NCBI RefSeq assembly: GCF_028596025.1
Contig: NZ_CP117167.1
Coordinates: 5,022,001-5,086,000 of the forward strand
Origin: Mucilaginibacter jinjuensis
Lineage (GTDB): Bacteria > Bacteroidota > Bacteroidia > Sphingobacteriales > Sphingobacteriaceae
DNA length: 64,000 nt
Direction: 5' to 3'
In this document: positions 42,993 to 51,610 of the stretch, one piece after another
Position numbering within the stretch: position 1 is the first letter of the stretch
Layout of the letters: each line of letters starts with the position of its first letter
Notes under the pieces: model-generated
The model's database searches: none
The model's input: the letters and a program-made list of their open reading frames with translations, nothing else
Told to the model about the DNA's origin: nothing
Program-made: the position numbers and the translations under genes

Positions 42993-44511
42993 TACTTACC
43001 ATTTTATTACGTGTTGCCAGCCATCTTTCTATCACAAATACCACAATTAAAGCCAACCAGAAATATTTACCCAATTCATTTTGCACTGTGAATTTGTCGG
43101 CCACTACATGTGTTTCTTCTATTTTAATTGGTTGGATCTGCTCATTAGTAAGACTACGGCGATCCTGATCTGTTACTGTATTTTTAGATGGCACGTTAAC
43201 CAATTGTAACATCAGCTTAGGGAAACTACTGCTCCAGGCCATATCATTCCAGGTTGGGCTAAAGCGGCTGTAGAAATGGTATACCTCGGCATTATCCTGT
43301 TTCTCCATATCCAAAACCGGGCGACCGAAACCATCGTGCCAGATGATCTCTCCTTTTTGATGCGTGGCACCAATAAGTTTAAATAAAGGGATTTGTTCGG
43401 ATCCATCCGGCAAGGCAATATCACTTACCGAACTGATGCGGGTATTTACAGATTGTGCCTTACCTACCTGGTAAGCAAATATCTTAGTATGCTGTTGTAA
43501 TAAGCGAGCAGCAAATGGTTGCTCAGATAGCCAGAAAATCCAAGTCTGCCCTACCGGGATTGCATTGGCACTGGTGTATTGTTTAATAACGGTTTTTCGC
43601 TGGGTGAATTGTGCCACGGCATCTAAAGCTGCTTTGAGGTAACCGGCATCGGCAGTGTTACGATCTGTGTAGATGGCAATGCGTAAAGTAGTGGTATCAA
43701 CAGGTACTGCTTTGTCTTTGCTGTTCACCAAACTCACTTCGGGCTGGCCGTTATTTACGTTTACCGCAAACCTTGCATCTCCTTTATCGGCCTGAATGTT
43801 AAAATAATCATAAGTAGTGCCAGATGGTTTGCTGGTACCCTGTACAACCTTAACCGTATTGTTATTATTAAACCAGGCATCCTGCACCCAGGTATTTACC
43901 GAATCGGCAGGGGTATAAGTTTGCCAGTGGAGGTTAAGAGACGAAGTAGGTTTATCGCCTACAAAATGATTGGCACTGTTTGGCGTAAACAGATAAACCT
44001 GGCGATCAGTTGGTAACTGGCTGTCGAGTTGGCTCAACAAATTCCAATAGATTGTAGTTTGTTTTGCGGCAGTATCTAAAGTTTTAAGGTCTTTAGTTTC
44101 GGCCAATAATTTAGTGAGATCAGCCTTTGGGAAACCGGGATTGAAGTAATGAAACTCGTAACCCAGTTTGGTCAGTAAATCTATACTGGTTTTATAATGC
44201 TGATAGCCTTCGCTGAAGTTCTCTTTCGGTAATAAAACCCAGCCTTTTACTTTGGCTGCGGTGATCTTTTTTTGCCAGATAGGTGCCGTTAACAGAATAG
44301 CTGTTAATAATAGTAGCAGACAGCGCAACAACAATAACAAAATATCCAGCAACTTAAAGCTACGGCTGCTTTTGCGCGATGCCGATACAATAAGCGAGGT
44401 GCTGCCAACCTTTAAAACCTTGCCCGGCTTGATATTCCACAAGTGTATAACCACCGGGATAAGTATCGCGGCCGCAGCAAAAAACCATATTGGATTTAAA
44501 AATTGAAGCAT
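42985..44511 (-). CDS. BatA N-terminal-domain membrane protein
   Basis: The 508-residue protein begins with the BatA (aerotolerance) N-terminal module: FLNPIWFFAAAAILIPVVIH followed by LLRCLLLLLTAILLTAP, two membrane segments. Its long periplasmic region is alpha/beta, and a C-terminal helix (FWLALIVVFVIERWLATRN) returns to the membrane. No VWA MIDAS motif is obvious. Bat proteins are linked to stress tolerance in Bacteroides. It lies between the DUF58 and DUF4175 genes in the same direction. Confidence 0.88.
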   Translation of the reverse strand: MLQFLNPIWFFAAAAILIPVVIHLWNIKPGKVLKVGSTSLIVSASRKSSRSFKLLDILLLLLRCLLLLLTAILLTAPIWQKKITAAKVKGWVLLPKENFSEGYQHYKTSIDLLTKLGYEFHYFNPGFPKADLTKLLAETKDLKTLDTAAKQTTIYWNLLSQLDSQLPTDRQVYLFTPNSANHFVGDKPTSSLNLHWQTYTPADSVNTWVQDAWFNNNNTVKVVQGTSKPSGTTYDYFNIQADKGDARFAVNVNNGQPEVSLVNSKDKAVPVDTTTLRIAIYTDRNTADAGYLKAALDAVAQFTQRKTVIKQYTSANAIPVGQTWIFWLSEQPFAARLLQQHTKIFAYQVGKAQSVNTRISSVSDIALPDGSEQIPLFKLIGATHQKGEIIWHDGFGRPVLDMEKQDNAEVYHFYSRFSPTWNDMAWSSSFPKLMLQLVNVPSKNTVTDQDRRSLTNEQIQPIKIEETHVVADKFTVQNELGKYFWLALIVVFVIERWLATRNKMVSNG

Positions 44512-44530
44512 TATAGTATGTTCTCTCCTT

Positions 44531-44620
44531 TGTCATTGCGAGGTACGAAGCAATCCCGTAGCCAATGCATTTCGTTGATGTATACCGACGAGATTGCCAC
44601 GCTATCGCTCGCAATGACAA
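44531..44620. repeat. REP-like hairpin, family A2
   Basis: TTGTCATTGCGAGGTACGAA-GCAATC on the left pairs with GATTGCCACGCTATCGCTCG-CAATGACAA on the right; the loop differs from family A. It interrupts the otherwise tightly spaced series between the DUF58 and BatA genes. Confidence 0.85.
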
Positions 44621-44649
44621 TTTTTTTATATTGTTGTGCCATTCTCAAC

Positions 44650-45528
44650 TTATATCCCTTTCTTCCGTTGCACCAAAAATGCCCTCAAAGCTTCATCAAG
44701 CGGCTGCGAGGTATCAATCATGCGGTATACAATATGTTTGGCAATCAGTTGCATTCTAATAGACGCTAAATGTGAATCTAACGTTTCTTTATATGTTTTG
44801 CGGGCTTGCTGGGTATCTATCTCAATGGTTTCGCCTGTCTCGAGATCTTCCAGTGCTGAGTAGCCTTTAAAATCGAAATCCAGTTCGTTTTTACCCATCA
44901 GGTGAAACACAATTACCTCGTGTTTCATGGCAGCCAGCGAATCGAGCACTTTGTAGATCTCGCCATCGGTTTGGTACATATCGGTTATAAAAACCAATAA
45001 TTCTTTACGACCCGATCCTGCAAACAGTTCTTTATAATGTGCAGGCTTGGTAAAGGTTCCGTTAGCTTTGATATGATCCAACTGATAATAAATACGCTGC
45101 AAATGCTGCGGATCTGCCTTTGATGAAAGCGTAAATAACCCACCATCCTGAAACACATATAAACCGGCAGCGTCGCCCTGTAAGTTTACCAAATAAGCTA
45201 ACGAAGCTGCTAAGAAACGGGCATAGTCGATCTTCTTAATCCCGTTATCATCATGGTTCATCGATGCGCTGGCATCTACCAGAAACTTCACAGAAATACT
45301 GGTCTCCACTTCTGATTCCCGGATGTAATACCTGTCTGAGCGGGCAAACATACGCCAATCCAGCCAACGCAGATCATCCCCCGGCTGGTAGCTACGGTAT
45401 TGGCTAAACTCCAGTCCCGGGCCCTTTACGGTACTTTTATTAAAACCATTCATAAAGCCATCAATAACCGTTTTCGCCAGTAATGGCAAAGTTTTAATGG
45501 TCATTAATACTTTAGGGTCGAGTTGCAT
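44650..45528 (-). CDS. DUF58-domain protein
   Basis: The 292-residue protein carries the DUF58 signature (GPGLEFSQYRSYQPGDDLRW, then DWRMFARSDRYYIRE) and a VWA-like MIDAS segment FLVDASASM. DUF58 proteins are the regular partner of MoxR ATPases in Bat operons and probably act as a bound adaptor. It lies 86 nt downstream of moxR, with a word-repeat hairpin in between. Start is an ATG at 45528. Confidence 0.93.
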   Translation of the reverse strand: MQLDPKVLMTIKTLPLLAKTVIDGFMNGFNKSTVKGPGLEFSQYRSYQPGDDLRWLDWRMFARSDRYYIRESEVETSISVKFLVDASASMNHDDNGIKKIDYARFLAASLAYLVNLQGDAAGLYVFQDGGLFTLSSKADPQHLQRIYYQLDHIKANGTFTKPAHYKELFAGSGRKELLVFITDMYQTDGEIYKVLDSLAAMKHEVIVFHLMGKNELDFDFKGYSALEDLETGETIEIDTQQARKTYKETLDSHLASIRMQLIAKHIVYRMIDTSQPLDEALRAFLVQRKKGI

Positions 45529-45536
45529 TTAATTTA

Positions 45537-45614
45537 GTTGTGAGTTATGAGTAGCGAGTTTCAAGTTATAAAGCTCCCCGTCTTGTTTCCTGTCTCTTGT
45601 TTCCTGGCTCTCTC
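45537..45614. repeat. Word-repeat tract between moxR and DUF58 gene
   Basis: GTGAGTTATGAGTAGCGAGT resembles the arms at 24139, and CTTGTTTCCTGTCTCTTGTT-TCCTGG resembles those at 35901. Two different words therefore sit side by side. Confidence 0.55.
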
Positions 45615-46610
45615 TTAAAGTGCTTTCGGCCTCTCCACCAGTTTAATCAACTCCAGTGTTGCGGCATCAGAAGTAATACCTTCAGATTCTGCTTTAAAGT
45701 TCATTAATATACGGTGCCGCAGTACCGGTTGTGCCATGGCGTGAATATCTTCCATCAATACAGCGTAACGGCCTTTTAATAATGCGCGCGATTTAGCTGT
45801 TAATATCAAAGCCTGGCCGGCACGCGGGCCTGCTCCCCAGCGGACCCATTCTTTTACGTAATCAATATTAGTAGTATCCGGGCGTGTAGCGCGAATTAGC
45901 GTGCTTACATACCTGATCAGATCTTCGCTGATGGTAACCTGGCGAACCAGGGCTTGCGCCTGCATAATTTCTTCTGCGCTTATAACTGGCAAAACTTCGG
46001 CCTTGCGGGTACCTGTGGTGCGGTTCAATACTTCAAACTCTTCCTGATCTGTTGGGTAGCCCATTTTAATGAGCAACAAAAAGCGATCGAGCTGGGCTTC
46101 CGGCAACGGGTATGTACCGGCCTGCTCAATCGGGTTTTGGGTAGCCAGGATAAAGAAAGGTTTATCGAGCGGATAAGTTTGTCCGCCGTAAGTAACTTCA
46201 AACTCCTGCATCGCCTCTAACAAGGCAGCCTGGGTTTTAGGCGGGGTACGGTTAATCTCATCGGCCAAAACAATATTGGCAAACAGAGGGCCTTTGTTAA
46301 ACTTAAAGAAACGCTTACCGGTAACGTGGTCTTCTTCCAGAATTTCGGTACCCAGAATATCAGTAGGCATCAAATCGGGCGTAAATTGGATCCGACGGAA
46401 CGATAGGTGCAGTGCCTGCGACATGGTTTTGACAGTCAGCGTTTTTGCCAGCCCTGGTACACCTTCCAGCAAACAATGTCCGCCGGCTAAAAATGCAACC
46501 AGCAGTTCGTCTAATATGGCATCCTGGCCTACTATTACTTTCTGGATTTCGTTTTTCAGCTGTGGAAGCTTGGCCAACAGCGTTTTTATATTGTTTTCGG
46601 TAAGTTCCAA
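45615..46610 (-). CDS. MoxR-family AAA+ ATPase
   Basis: The 331-residue ATPase has Walker A GVPGLAKT (residues 50-57), Walker B with sensor residues in NIVLADEINRTPPKTQAALL, and a LATQNPIEQAGTYPLPEAQL motif typical of MoxR. It probably works as a chaperone-like ATPase on the DUF58 and BatA membrane partners. The start is TTG at 46610 (MELTENNIKTLLAKL). It heads the leftward unit and diverges from the DUF4159 gene across 180 nt; the homology of that gene to cluster partners suggests a divergent promoter shared by both. Confidence 0.94.
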   Translation of the reverse strand: MELTENNIKTLLAKLPQLKNEIQKVIVGQDAILDELLVAFLAGGHCLLEGVPGLAKTLTVKTMSQALHLSFRRIQFTPDLMPTDILGTEILEEDHVTGKRFFKFNKGPLFANIVLADEINRTPPKTQAALLEAMQEFEVTYGGQTYPLDKPFFILATQNPIEQAGTYPLPEAQLDRFLLLIKMGYPTDQEEFEVLNRTTGTRKAEVLPVISAEEIMQAQALVRQVTISEDLIRYVSTLIRATRPDTTNIDYVKEWVRWGAGPRAGQALILTAKSRALLKGRYAVLMEDIHAMAQPVLRHRILMNFKAESEGITSDAATLELIKLVERPKAL

Positions 46611-46790
46611 AGTTATTTTGCGTTTAAAAATTTGGATGTGTTAATTTTCTGACACAAGATATTGCTGTTTTAAGGTAAATACAATGGTTTGTTATAAAAA
46701 ATTAAATAAAGTATCCAAAAAATTACAACAGACGCAACCTATTGCGTTTTTTAGCAAGAATATTGTAGTAATTTTAGAGTTTTAAGAATA

Positions 46791-47417
46791 ATGTCTGTAG
46801 GAAAAAAATTTACGTTCGCCCGTTTTAGTTATCACTCTGGCGATTGGGATACCGACCAACGTATGCCAGCCAATATACTTAACTCCTTAATAGAGTATAC
46901 TACTATACCTATTGAACCTAAGGAGAAGGTAGTTGCGCTAAGCAGTAACGAAATATTTAATTATCCTTTCGCCTATATAAGCGGGCATAAACTGGTACAA
47001 TTTGATGCCGTTGAACGCGCCAACTTTAAAAAATATGTAGAAAATGGCGGCTTCGTTTTTGCCGATGACTGCAACCATGACATAGACGGGCTTTTTGCCA
47101 AATCATTTGAAGCACAAATGAGTTCGCTCTTCGGGCCTAATGCTTTGAAGAAAATCCCTAATAATCATGCTATCTACCGCTCTTTTTTCACTTTCGAAAA
47201 AGGGCCTCCAAATACTTCTTTCGAACTTAATGGCTGGGGTGATGACCTGGTACACGATTATTTAAAAGCCATCGAGATCAACGGTCGCATAGCAGTACTC
47301 TATAGTAATAAAGACTATGGCTGCGAATGGGATTACGATTTCCGCAACAAAAGGTTCTTGGCCGAGGATAATACCAAGTTCGGCGTAAATATTGTAGTAT
47401 ATGCACTGGGTTCTTAG
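46791..47417 (+). CDS. DUF4159-like protein
   Basis: The 208-residue protein resembles DUF4159, a domain often found with MoxR-DUF58-BatA proteins in Bacteroidota: FTFARFSYHSGDWDTDQRMP, the strand motif GGFVFADDCNH and the closing NKRFLAEDNTKFGVNIVVYA. It has no signal peptide in the chosen frame, so it may act at the cytoplasmic side. It diverges from moxR and ends 71 nt before msrA. Confidence 0.82.
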   Translation: MSVGKKFTFARFSYHSGDWDTDQRMPANILNSLIEYTTIPIEPKEKVVALSSNEIFNYPFAYISGHKLVQFDAVERANFKKYVENGGFVFADDCNHDIDGLFAKSFEAQMSSLFGPNALKKIPNNHAIYRSFFTFEKGPPNTSFELNGWGDDLVHDYLKAIEINGRIAVLYSNKDYGCEWDYDFRNKRFLAEDNTKFGVNIVVYALGS

Positions 47418-47488
47418 CATTTAGGGTATCTGCCAAAATTTCAGATACTTAAATCAAAAGCAGCCTGTAATAGTTATATATATCAACA

Positions 47489-48034
47489 ATGAACTTACAA
47501 AAGGCAACATTTGCAAACGGTTGCTTCTGGTGTACAGAGGCTATATTTCAAACATTAAAAGGTGTAACATCTGTAACCTCGGGCTATACAGGCGGGAAAA
47601 CAGAAAATCCGAAGTACATGGAGATCTGCAATGGCGATACCGGCCACGCCGAAGCCATTGAGATAGAATTTGATGCCGATGTATTAAGTTTCGACGAATT
47701 ATTGCTAATTTTCTTTAAAACCCATAATCCTACCACGCTAAACCGCCAGGGTAATGATGTGGGCACCCAATACCGCTCAGCCGTATTTTACCATAACGAC
47801 GAGCAGAAACAACAAGCCGAAGCCATGATTAAAAGGCTTAGCGACGAGCAGGTTTTCGATAAGCCTATTGTTACGCACGTAGTGCCTGCCGATGTCTTCT
47901 ACAAAGCAGAAGATTATCATCAAAACTATTTTAACGATAACACCAATAAGCCTTATTGCTCATTCATAATTCAACCGAAGCTTAACAAGTTTGCTAAGGA
48001 GTTTACAGATAAGATAAGGCCGGAGTTGTTGTAA
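47489..48034 (+). CDS. msrA: Peptide-methionine (S)-S-oxide reductase
   Basis: The 181-residue enzyme repairs methionine-S-sulfoxide. The catalytic cysteine is C12 in GCFWC (residues 11-15), with the GYTGGKTENPKY substrate-loop and HAEAIEIEFD metal-like loop following. No signal peptide, so cytoplasmic. No MsrB gene or domain is attached. Its neighbours are the DUF4159 gene and a toxin-antitoxin pair. Confidence 0.95.
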   Translation: MNLQKATFANGCFWCTEAIFQTLKGVTSVTSGYTGGKTENPKYMEICNGDTGHAEAIEIEFDADVLSFDELLLIFFKTHNPTTLNRQGNDVGTQYRSAVFYHNDEQKQQAEAMIKRLSDEQVFDKPIVTHVVPADVFYKAEDYHQNYFNDNTNKPYCSFIIQPKLNKFAKEFTDKIRPELL

Positions 48035-48059
48035 GCATTACGAAAATTCCCTATCTTTA
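48029..48059 (+). promoter_or_regulatory. Predicted promoter of the UPF0175/PIN operon
   Basis: TTG (48029-48031) and TATCTTTA (48052-48059) are separated by 20 nt; the -7 box differs from TAnnTTTG only in the last base. It sits just upstream of the UPF0175 ATG, giving a very short or absent leader. Confidence 0.45.
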
Positions 48060-48063
48060 AATT

Positions 48064-48303
48064 ATGACTTTAGAGATCAATTTACCTGACAGTATAGATA
48101 TGTCGCAAAAAGAGGTGATAACAGCTCTTGCGGCACAGCTATACCATGTGGGAAAATTATCATTGGGCCAGGCTGCAGATGTGGCGGGTTATTCTAAAGC
48201 GACCTTTATGGATTTATTGGGCGAGTATGGAGTTTCGATATTCAACCACCCTGTCGACGACTTAGATAACGACTTCAAGAATGCAGGACGTTATCATAGC
48301 TGA
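48064..48303 (+). CDS. UPF0175 antitoxin
   Basis: The 79-residue protein has the UPF0175 layout: an N-terminal strand (LEINLPDSIDMSQKEVIT), a helix-turn-helix region (LSLGQAADVAGYSKATFMDL) and a short tail (YGVSIFNHPVDDLDND) that would bind the toxin. UPF0175 proteins pair with DUF3368 PIN toxins. Its last 23 nt overlap the toxin gene, supporting co-regulation. Confidence 0.88.
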   Translation: MTLEINLPDSIDMSQKEVITALAAQLYHVGKLSLGQAADVAGYSKATFMDLLGEYGVSIFNHPVDDLDNDFKNAGRYHS

Positions 48304-48742
48304 TACCAGCTGTTTAATTTTACTCCATAAAATAGACGAGCTCCATTTACTTCAATCACTTTATGGGCAAATTACCATTACTTCTGTAATAGCAGCAGAA
48401 TATGGTATGCATTTACCCGAATGGGTTACTATTAAAAATGCAATTAATGTATTATCACCCGATATCATAAGCGCAAATGTAGATCCGGGTGAAGCCAGCG
48501 CAATTAATTTGGCAATAGAACATAAAAGAAGTTTATTGATCATTGATGATCTAAAGGCCCGAAAATTAGCGCAGAAGTTAAATATTGATTACACCGGAAC
48601 CATAGGTATACTATTACAAGCCAAAGTTGAAGGTTACGTAAGCAACATTAAACATATCTTAACAAAAATAAAGGCAACTAACTTTCGCATTTCTGAAGAC
48701 TTAGAACAAAAAATCTTAAAATTGTCGGGCGAAACAGAATAG
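48281..48742 (+). CDS. DUF3368 PIN-domain toxin
   Basis: The 153-residue protein is a PIN-type ribonuclease of the DUF3368 group. The acidic residues expected for metal binding are visible: D in IIADTSCLILL near residue 7, E in VIAAEYGM near 42, and D-D in LLIIDDLKARK near 90. It lies in a different frame overlapping the antitoxin. The pair appears intact, unlike the other two toxin-antitoxin loci of this window. Confidence 0.87.
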   Translation: MQDVIIADTSCLILLHKIDELHLLQSLYGQITITSVIAAEYGMHLPEWVTIKNAINVLSPDIISANVDPGEASAINLAIEHKRSLLIIDDLKARKLAQKLNIDYTGTIGILLQAKVEGYVSNIKHILTKIKATNFRISEDLEQKILKLSGETE

Positions 48743-48749
48743 CATCAAT

Positions 48750-49562
48750 ATGAAAAAACTCAATATCTACCTCATCAGCTGCATAGCATTGCTTTCGGCT
48801 TGTGGCACTTCACACAAAACAGCAAGCACACCGGCTGCAAGTACTTCAATAGCCAACGATGGCAAAGTATGGACAGCCATATTTCAACAACGTGCTGCTG
48901 AGTACAAAGCATTATGTTTTCAGGCTTATAATGTGGCTAAGTTGCGTATTGATGAGGCTACTAAGCAAGCCAATGGCAAACCATTAGCCGTAGTTACAGA
49001 TATTGACGAGACACTTTTGGATAACAGCCCCGAAGGTGCTCGCGCAGGTTTACATAACGAAGAATTTAGCAGCACTGCCTGGAAAAAATGGACTGCACAA
49101 GCAGCCTGCGATACCGTACCCGGCGCTCCCGATTTTTTTAAATATGCAGCATCAAAAGGTGTAACGGTTTTCTACATTACCAACCGTGATGAAGACGAAC
49201 GTGCCGGAACGCTTAAAAACCTGCAACGCTACAACCTACCATTTGCAGATGATAGCCATTTATTGTTAAAAGGCAAATCATCGAGCAAAGAAACCCGCCG
49301 TCAGCAAGTACTGGCTAATTATAATATTGTGTTGCTTTGCGGAGATAACCTGGCCGATTTCGATGCCCTGTATGACAACCATCCTTCAGAAGATAATCGC
49401 ACAGCTACTACTCAGCAATTGAAACAAAAATTTGGCAATAAGTATATTGTATTGCCAAACCCATCTTATGGTGATTGGGAAGGCGCTTTATACAAATTTA
49501 ATTACAAGCTTACACAAGCGCAGAAGGATTCGTTGATTAGGGCAACGGTAAAGAAAGACTAA
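48750..49562 (+). CDS. 5'-nucleotidase, lipoprotein e(P4)-type acid phosphatase
   Basis: The 270-residue lipoprotein has a lipobox cysteine in LLSACGTSHK and the HAD-superfamily motif DIDETLLDN (motif I), FYITNRDEDE (motif II) and LLCGDNLADFD. It would dephosphorylate nucleotides such as NMN or AMP at the outer membrane or periplasm. It starts 7 nt after the PIN gene but is probably expressed independently of the toxin operon function. Confidence 0.92.
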   Translation: MKKLNIYLISCIALLSACGTSHKTASTPAASTSIANDGKVWTAIFQQRAAEYKALCFQAYNVAKLRIDEATKQANGKPLAVVTDIDETLLDNSPEGARAGLHNEEFSSTAWKKWTAQAACDTVPGAPDFFKYAASKGVTVFYITNRDEDERAGTLKNLQRYNLPFADDSHLLLKGKSSSKETRRQQVLANYNIVLLCGDNLADFDALYDNHPSEDNRTATTQQLKQKFGNKYIVLPNPSYGDWEGALYKFNYKLTQAQKDSLIRATVKKD

Positions 49563-49586
49563 GCCCCCTAACCCCCTAAAGGGGGA
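49562..49586. repeat. GC-rich intergenic repeat, family F
   Basis: AGCCCCCTAACCCCCTAAAG-GGGGA forms a short hairpin immediately after the acid phosphatase stop codon. Confidence 0.6.
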
Positions 49587-49596
49587 ACAAAAAACA

Positions 49597-49700
49597 AATT
49601 TGTCATTGCGAGGAGGAACGACGAAGCAATCTCGTAGCTATACAGATTGAATAAGCATTGGCGACGAGATTGCCACGCTATCACTCGCAATGACAAATTT
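49597..49700. repeat. REP-like hairpin, family A2
   Basis: AAATTTGTCATTGCGAGGAG on the left pairs with CTCGCAATGACAAATTT on the right, with further pairing of GCAATCTCGT / ACGAGATTGC. A short insertion (GGAACGAC) distinguishes it from the copy at 44531. Confidence 0.85.
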
Positions 49701-49821
49701 GAAAGAAAGTCCCGTTTCCTAACTCTCGATTCCTGACTCTCTTCTAAAGTTTGTCACAAAAATAAACTGAATGCGAATTGCATTGTTGTGAATGTTATCT
49801 TAGTGATAAATCCCCCACAAC

Positions 49822-50697
49822 ATGACTATCATTGAAAACAATTACCTCAAAGTTGCCATCCGATCGCAGGGCGGCGAATTAACATCCATCTATAATAAAG
49901 CCGCAGGTATTGAGCATTTGTGGCAGGGCGATCCTAACATCTGGGGCTGGCATGCACCAAACCTTTTCCCGGTAGTAGGTGGCTTAATTGATAACGAATT
50001 ACAAGTTGATGGCCAAACCTACCCAATGCAGAGGCATGGCTTTATCCGCCCTTCTGAATTAAAACTGGGTTCGGAAACTACTAAGCAACATGCATTGTTC
50101 TCGTTGCCATACTCGGACGCTACCCTTGCTGTTTATCCTTTTAAATTTAACTATCAGATTATTTATGATCTGATTGATAATGCACTTCGCGTTACTTACA
50201 AAGTGGTTAATATGGATACCAAGCCTATCTGGTTTTCGGTAGGCGGTCACCCGGCTTTTAATGTACCTTTCAGTAGTACAGAAGGTTCGGCTTATGAAGA
50301 TTATTACCTTGAATTTGAAACCGGCGAAAAACTGGATACCCACATGTTATCTGCCGATGGTTTCTTTACCGGCGAGACCCGCCATGTGCCATTAGATGGG
50401 CCCAAGTTGCATTTAACCCGTCATTTATTTGATGAGGATGCCTTAGTTTTCAAGAAATTGAATAGCCGCCAGGTAACTATCAAGAGCGATAAACACGAGC
50501 ATACTTTATCGGTAGAATTCCCGCATTTTAACTACCTGGGGATCTGGGCCAAACCCGGGGCCGACTTTGTTTGTATAGAACCATGGCTAGGTTGTGCGGA
50601 CTCAACCAGCGGAGCAACAGACATCAGCAAAAAAGAAGGAATTCAAAAATTAGTACCGGGGCATGTATTTGAAGCCGCTTTTTACGTTAGTATTTAA
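49822..50697 (+). CDS. Aldose 1-epimerase-family protein
   Basis: The 291-residue protein shows the galactose-mutarotase fold: GGELTSIYNKAAGIEHLW, MQRHGFIRPSELKL with the catalytic histidine-bearing strand, SVGGHPAFNVPF, and a glutamate near FVCIEPWLGCADST. It is closest in style to LacX/aldose epimerase-like proteins that interconvert sugar anomers. Cytoplasmic; monocistronic or read with the next methyltransferase 16 nt downstream. Confidence 0.9.
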   Translation: MTIIENNYLKVAIRSQGGELTSIYNKAAGIEHLWQGDPNIWGWHAPNLFPVVGGLIDNELQVDGQTYPMQRHGFIRPSELKLGSETTKQHALFSLPYSDATLAVYPFKFNYQIIYDLIDNALRVTYKVVNMDTKPIWFSVGGHPAFNVPFSSTEGSAYEDYYLEFETGEKLDTHMLSADGFFTGETRHVPLDGPKLHLTRHLFDEDALVFKKLNSRQVTIKSDKHEHTLSVEFPHFNYLGIWAKPGADFVCIEPWLGCADSTSGATDISKKEGIQKLVPGHVFEAAFYVSI

Positions 50698-50713
50698 ATT
50701 ATAACGCAATCGC

Positions 50714-51493
50714 ATGCAACAAACATTGTCTCTAAGCGCCGAACCAACCGTTCGGTTTTCTAACCGCGTAGGAAATTATGTAAAGTATCGTCCGGGCTAT
50801 CCCGAAGCTGTTCTCCAATCTTTGCAACAGGAATTTAACTTAAATGCAGATTCGTACATAGCCGACATTGGTTCTGGCACCGGCATTTTCACCAAACTTT
50901 TGTTAGATAAAGGCTACAAGGTTTACGCCGTTGAACCCAACGAACCCATGAAAGCCTTTGCCGAAAGCGATTTGAAAGGTTATAAAAATTTCACCTCGGT
51001 AGCAGGTACAGCAGAGCATACCAATTTGTTAGCTAACAGCATTGACCTGATCACCAGCGCAACGGCATTCCATTGGTTTGATGTTGAGAAATCGCGCGTG
51101 GAGTTTAAGCGGGTACTTAAACCAAACGGTGCCGTGGTATTGCTTTGGAATGTGCGCAAAGCCGATACAGATGCCTTCGCCATAGCTTACGACAAATTAT
51201 TATTAAAATACAGCGGCGACTATAAAGAAGTAAAAGACAAAACCCTTAACGGCGAACGTCTGGCCGGTTTCTTCGATCAGGGTAAATTTGAAACTATCTC
51301 TTACCCTAACGAGCAGGTATTTGATGAAGAAGGATTAATCGGCAGGTCACTGTCATCATCTTATGTGCCATTGCCTGAAACTGCTGAAGGGAAAGTATTT
51401 TTGAATGATCTGAAAGCGATTTTTGCAGAACATCAGATTGACGGCAAGGTGCGCTTCTTGTATGATACGGTGATGTATATAGGGAGAGTTTAA
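50714..51493 (+). CDS. Class I SAM-dependent methyltransferase
   Basis: The 259-residue protein begins RVGNYVKYRPGYPEAVLQ and has the SAM-binding motif IADIGSGTGIFTKLLLD, the acidic YAVEPNEPM post-I segment and LLANSIDLITSATAFHWFD. This pattern fits the Methyltransf_11 group; ubiquinone/menaquinone-type or small-molecule methylation is possible. It is 16 nt after the epimerase gene and ends in an A-family hairpin. Confidence 0.88.
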   Translation: MQQTLSLSAEPTVRFSNRVGNYVKYRPGYPEAVLQSLQQEFNLNADSYIADIGSGTGIFTKLLLDKGYKVYAVEPNEPMKAFAESDLKGYKNFTSVAGTAEHTNLLANSIDLITSATAFHWFDVEKSRVEFKRVLKPNGAVVLLWNVRKADTDAFAIAYDKLLLKYSGDYKEVKDKTLNGERLAGFFDQGKFETISYPNEQVFDEEGLIGRSLSSSYVPLPETAEGKVFLNDLKAIFAEHQIDGKVRFLYDTVMYIGRV

Positions 51494-51500
51494 AAAAAAA

Positions 51501-51582
51501 CGTCATTGCGAGGAACGAAGCAATCGCGAACTGTACAGAGCGACTCTGTAGGTCGGGGATTGCTTCGTACCTCGCAATGACG
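51501..51582. repeat. REP-like hairpin, family A
   Basis: CGTCATTGCGAGGAACGAAG pairs with its complement (one mismatch) at the right end; the loop has CAGAGCGACTCTG. Same orientation as the copy at 20783. Confidence 0.9.
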
Positions 51583-51610
51583 TGTAATATTGACAAGTTA
51601 CCTTAAAATC

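Noticed and set aside
46611..46790. Divergent promoters in the moxR/DUF4159 gap
   Set aside because: TAATTTTA on the plus strand is close to the consensus but the spacing to TTG is off and no good leftward box was found, so no feature was called.
49562..49700. Possible CRISPR-like repeats
   Set aside because: The sequences form a single hairpin with no regularly spaced identical repeats and spacers; no cas genes nearby.
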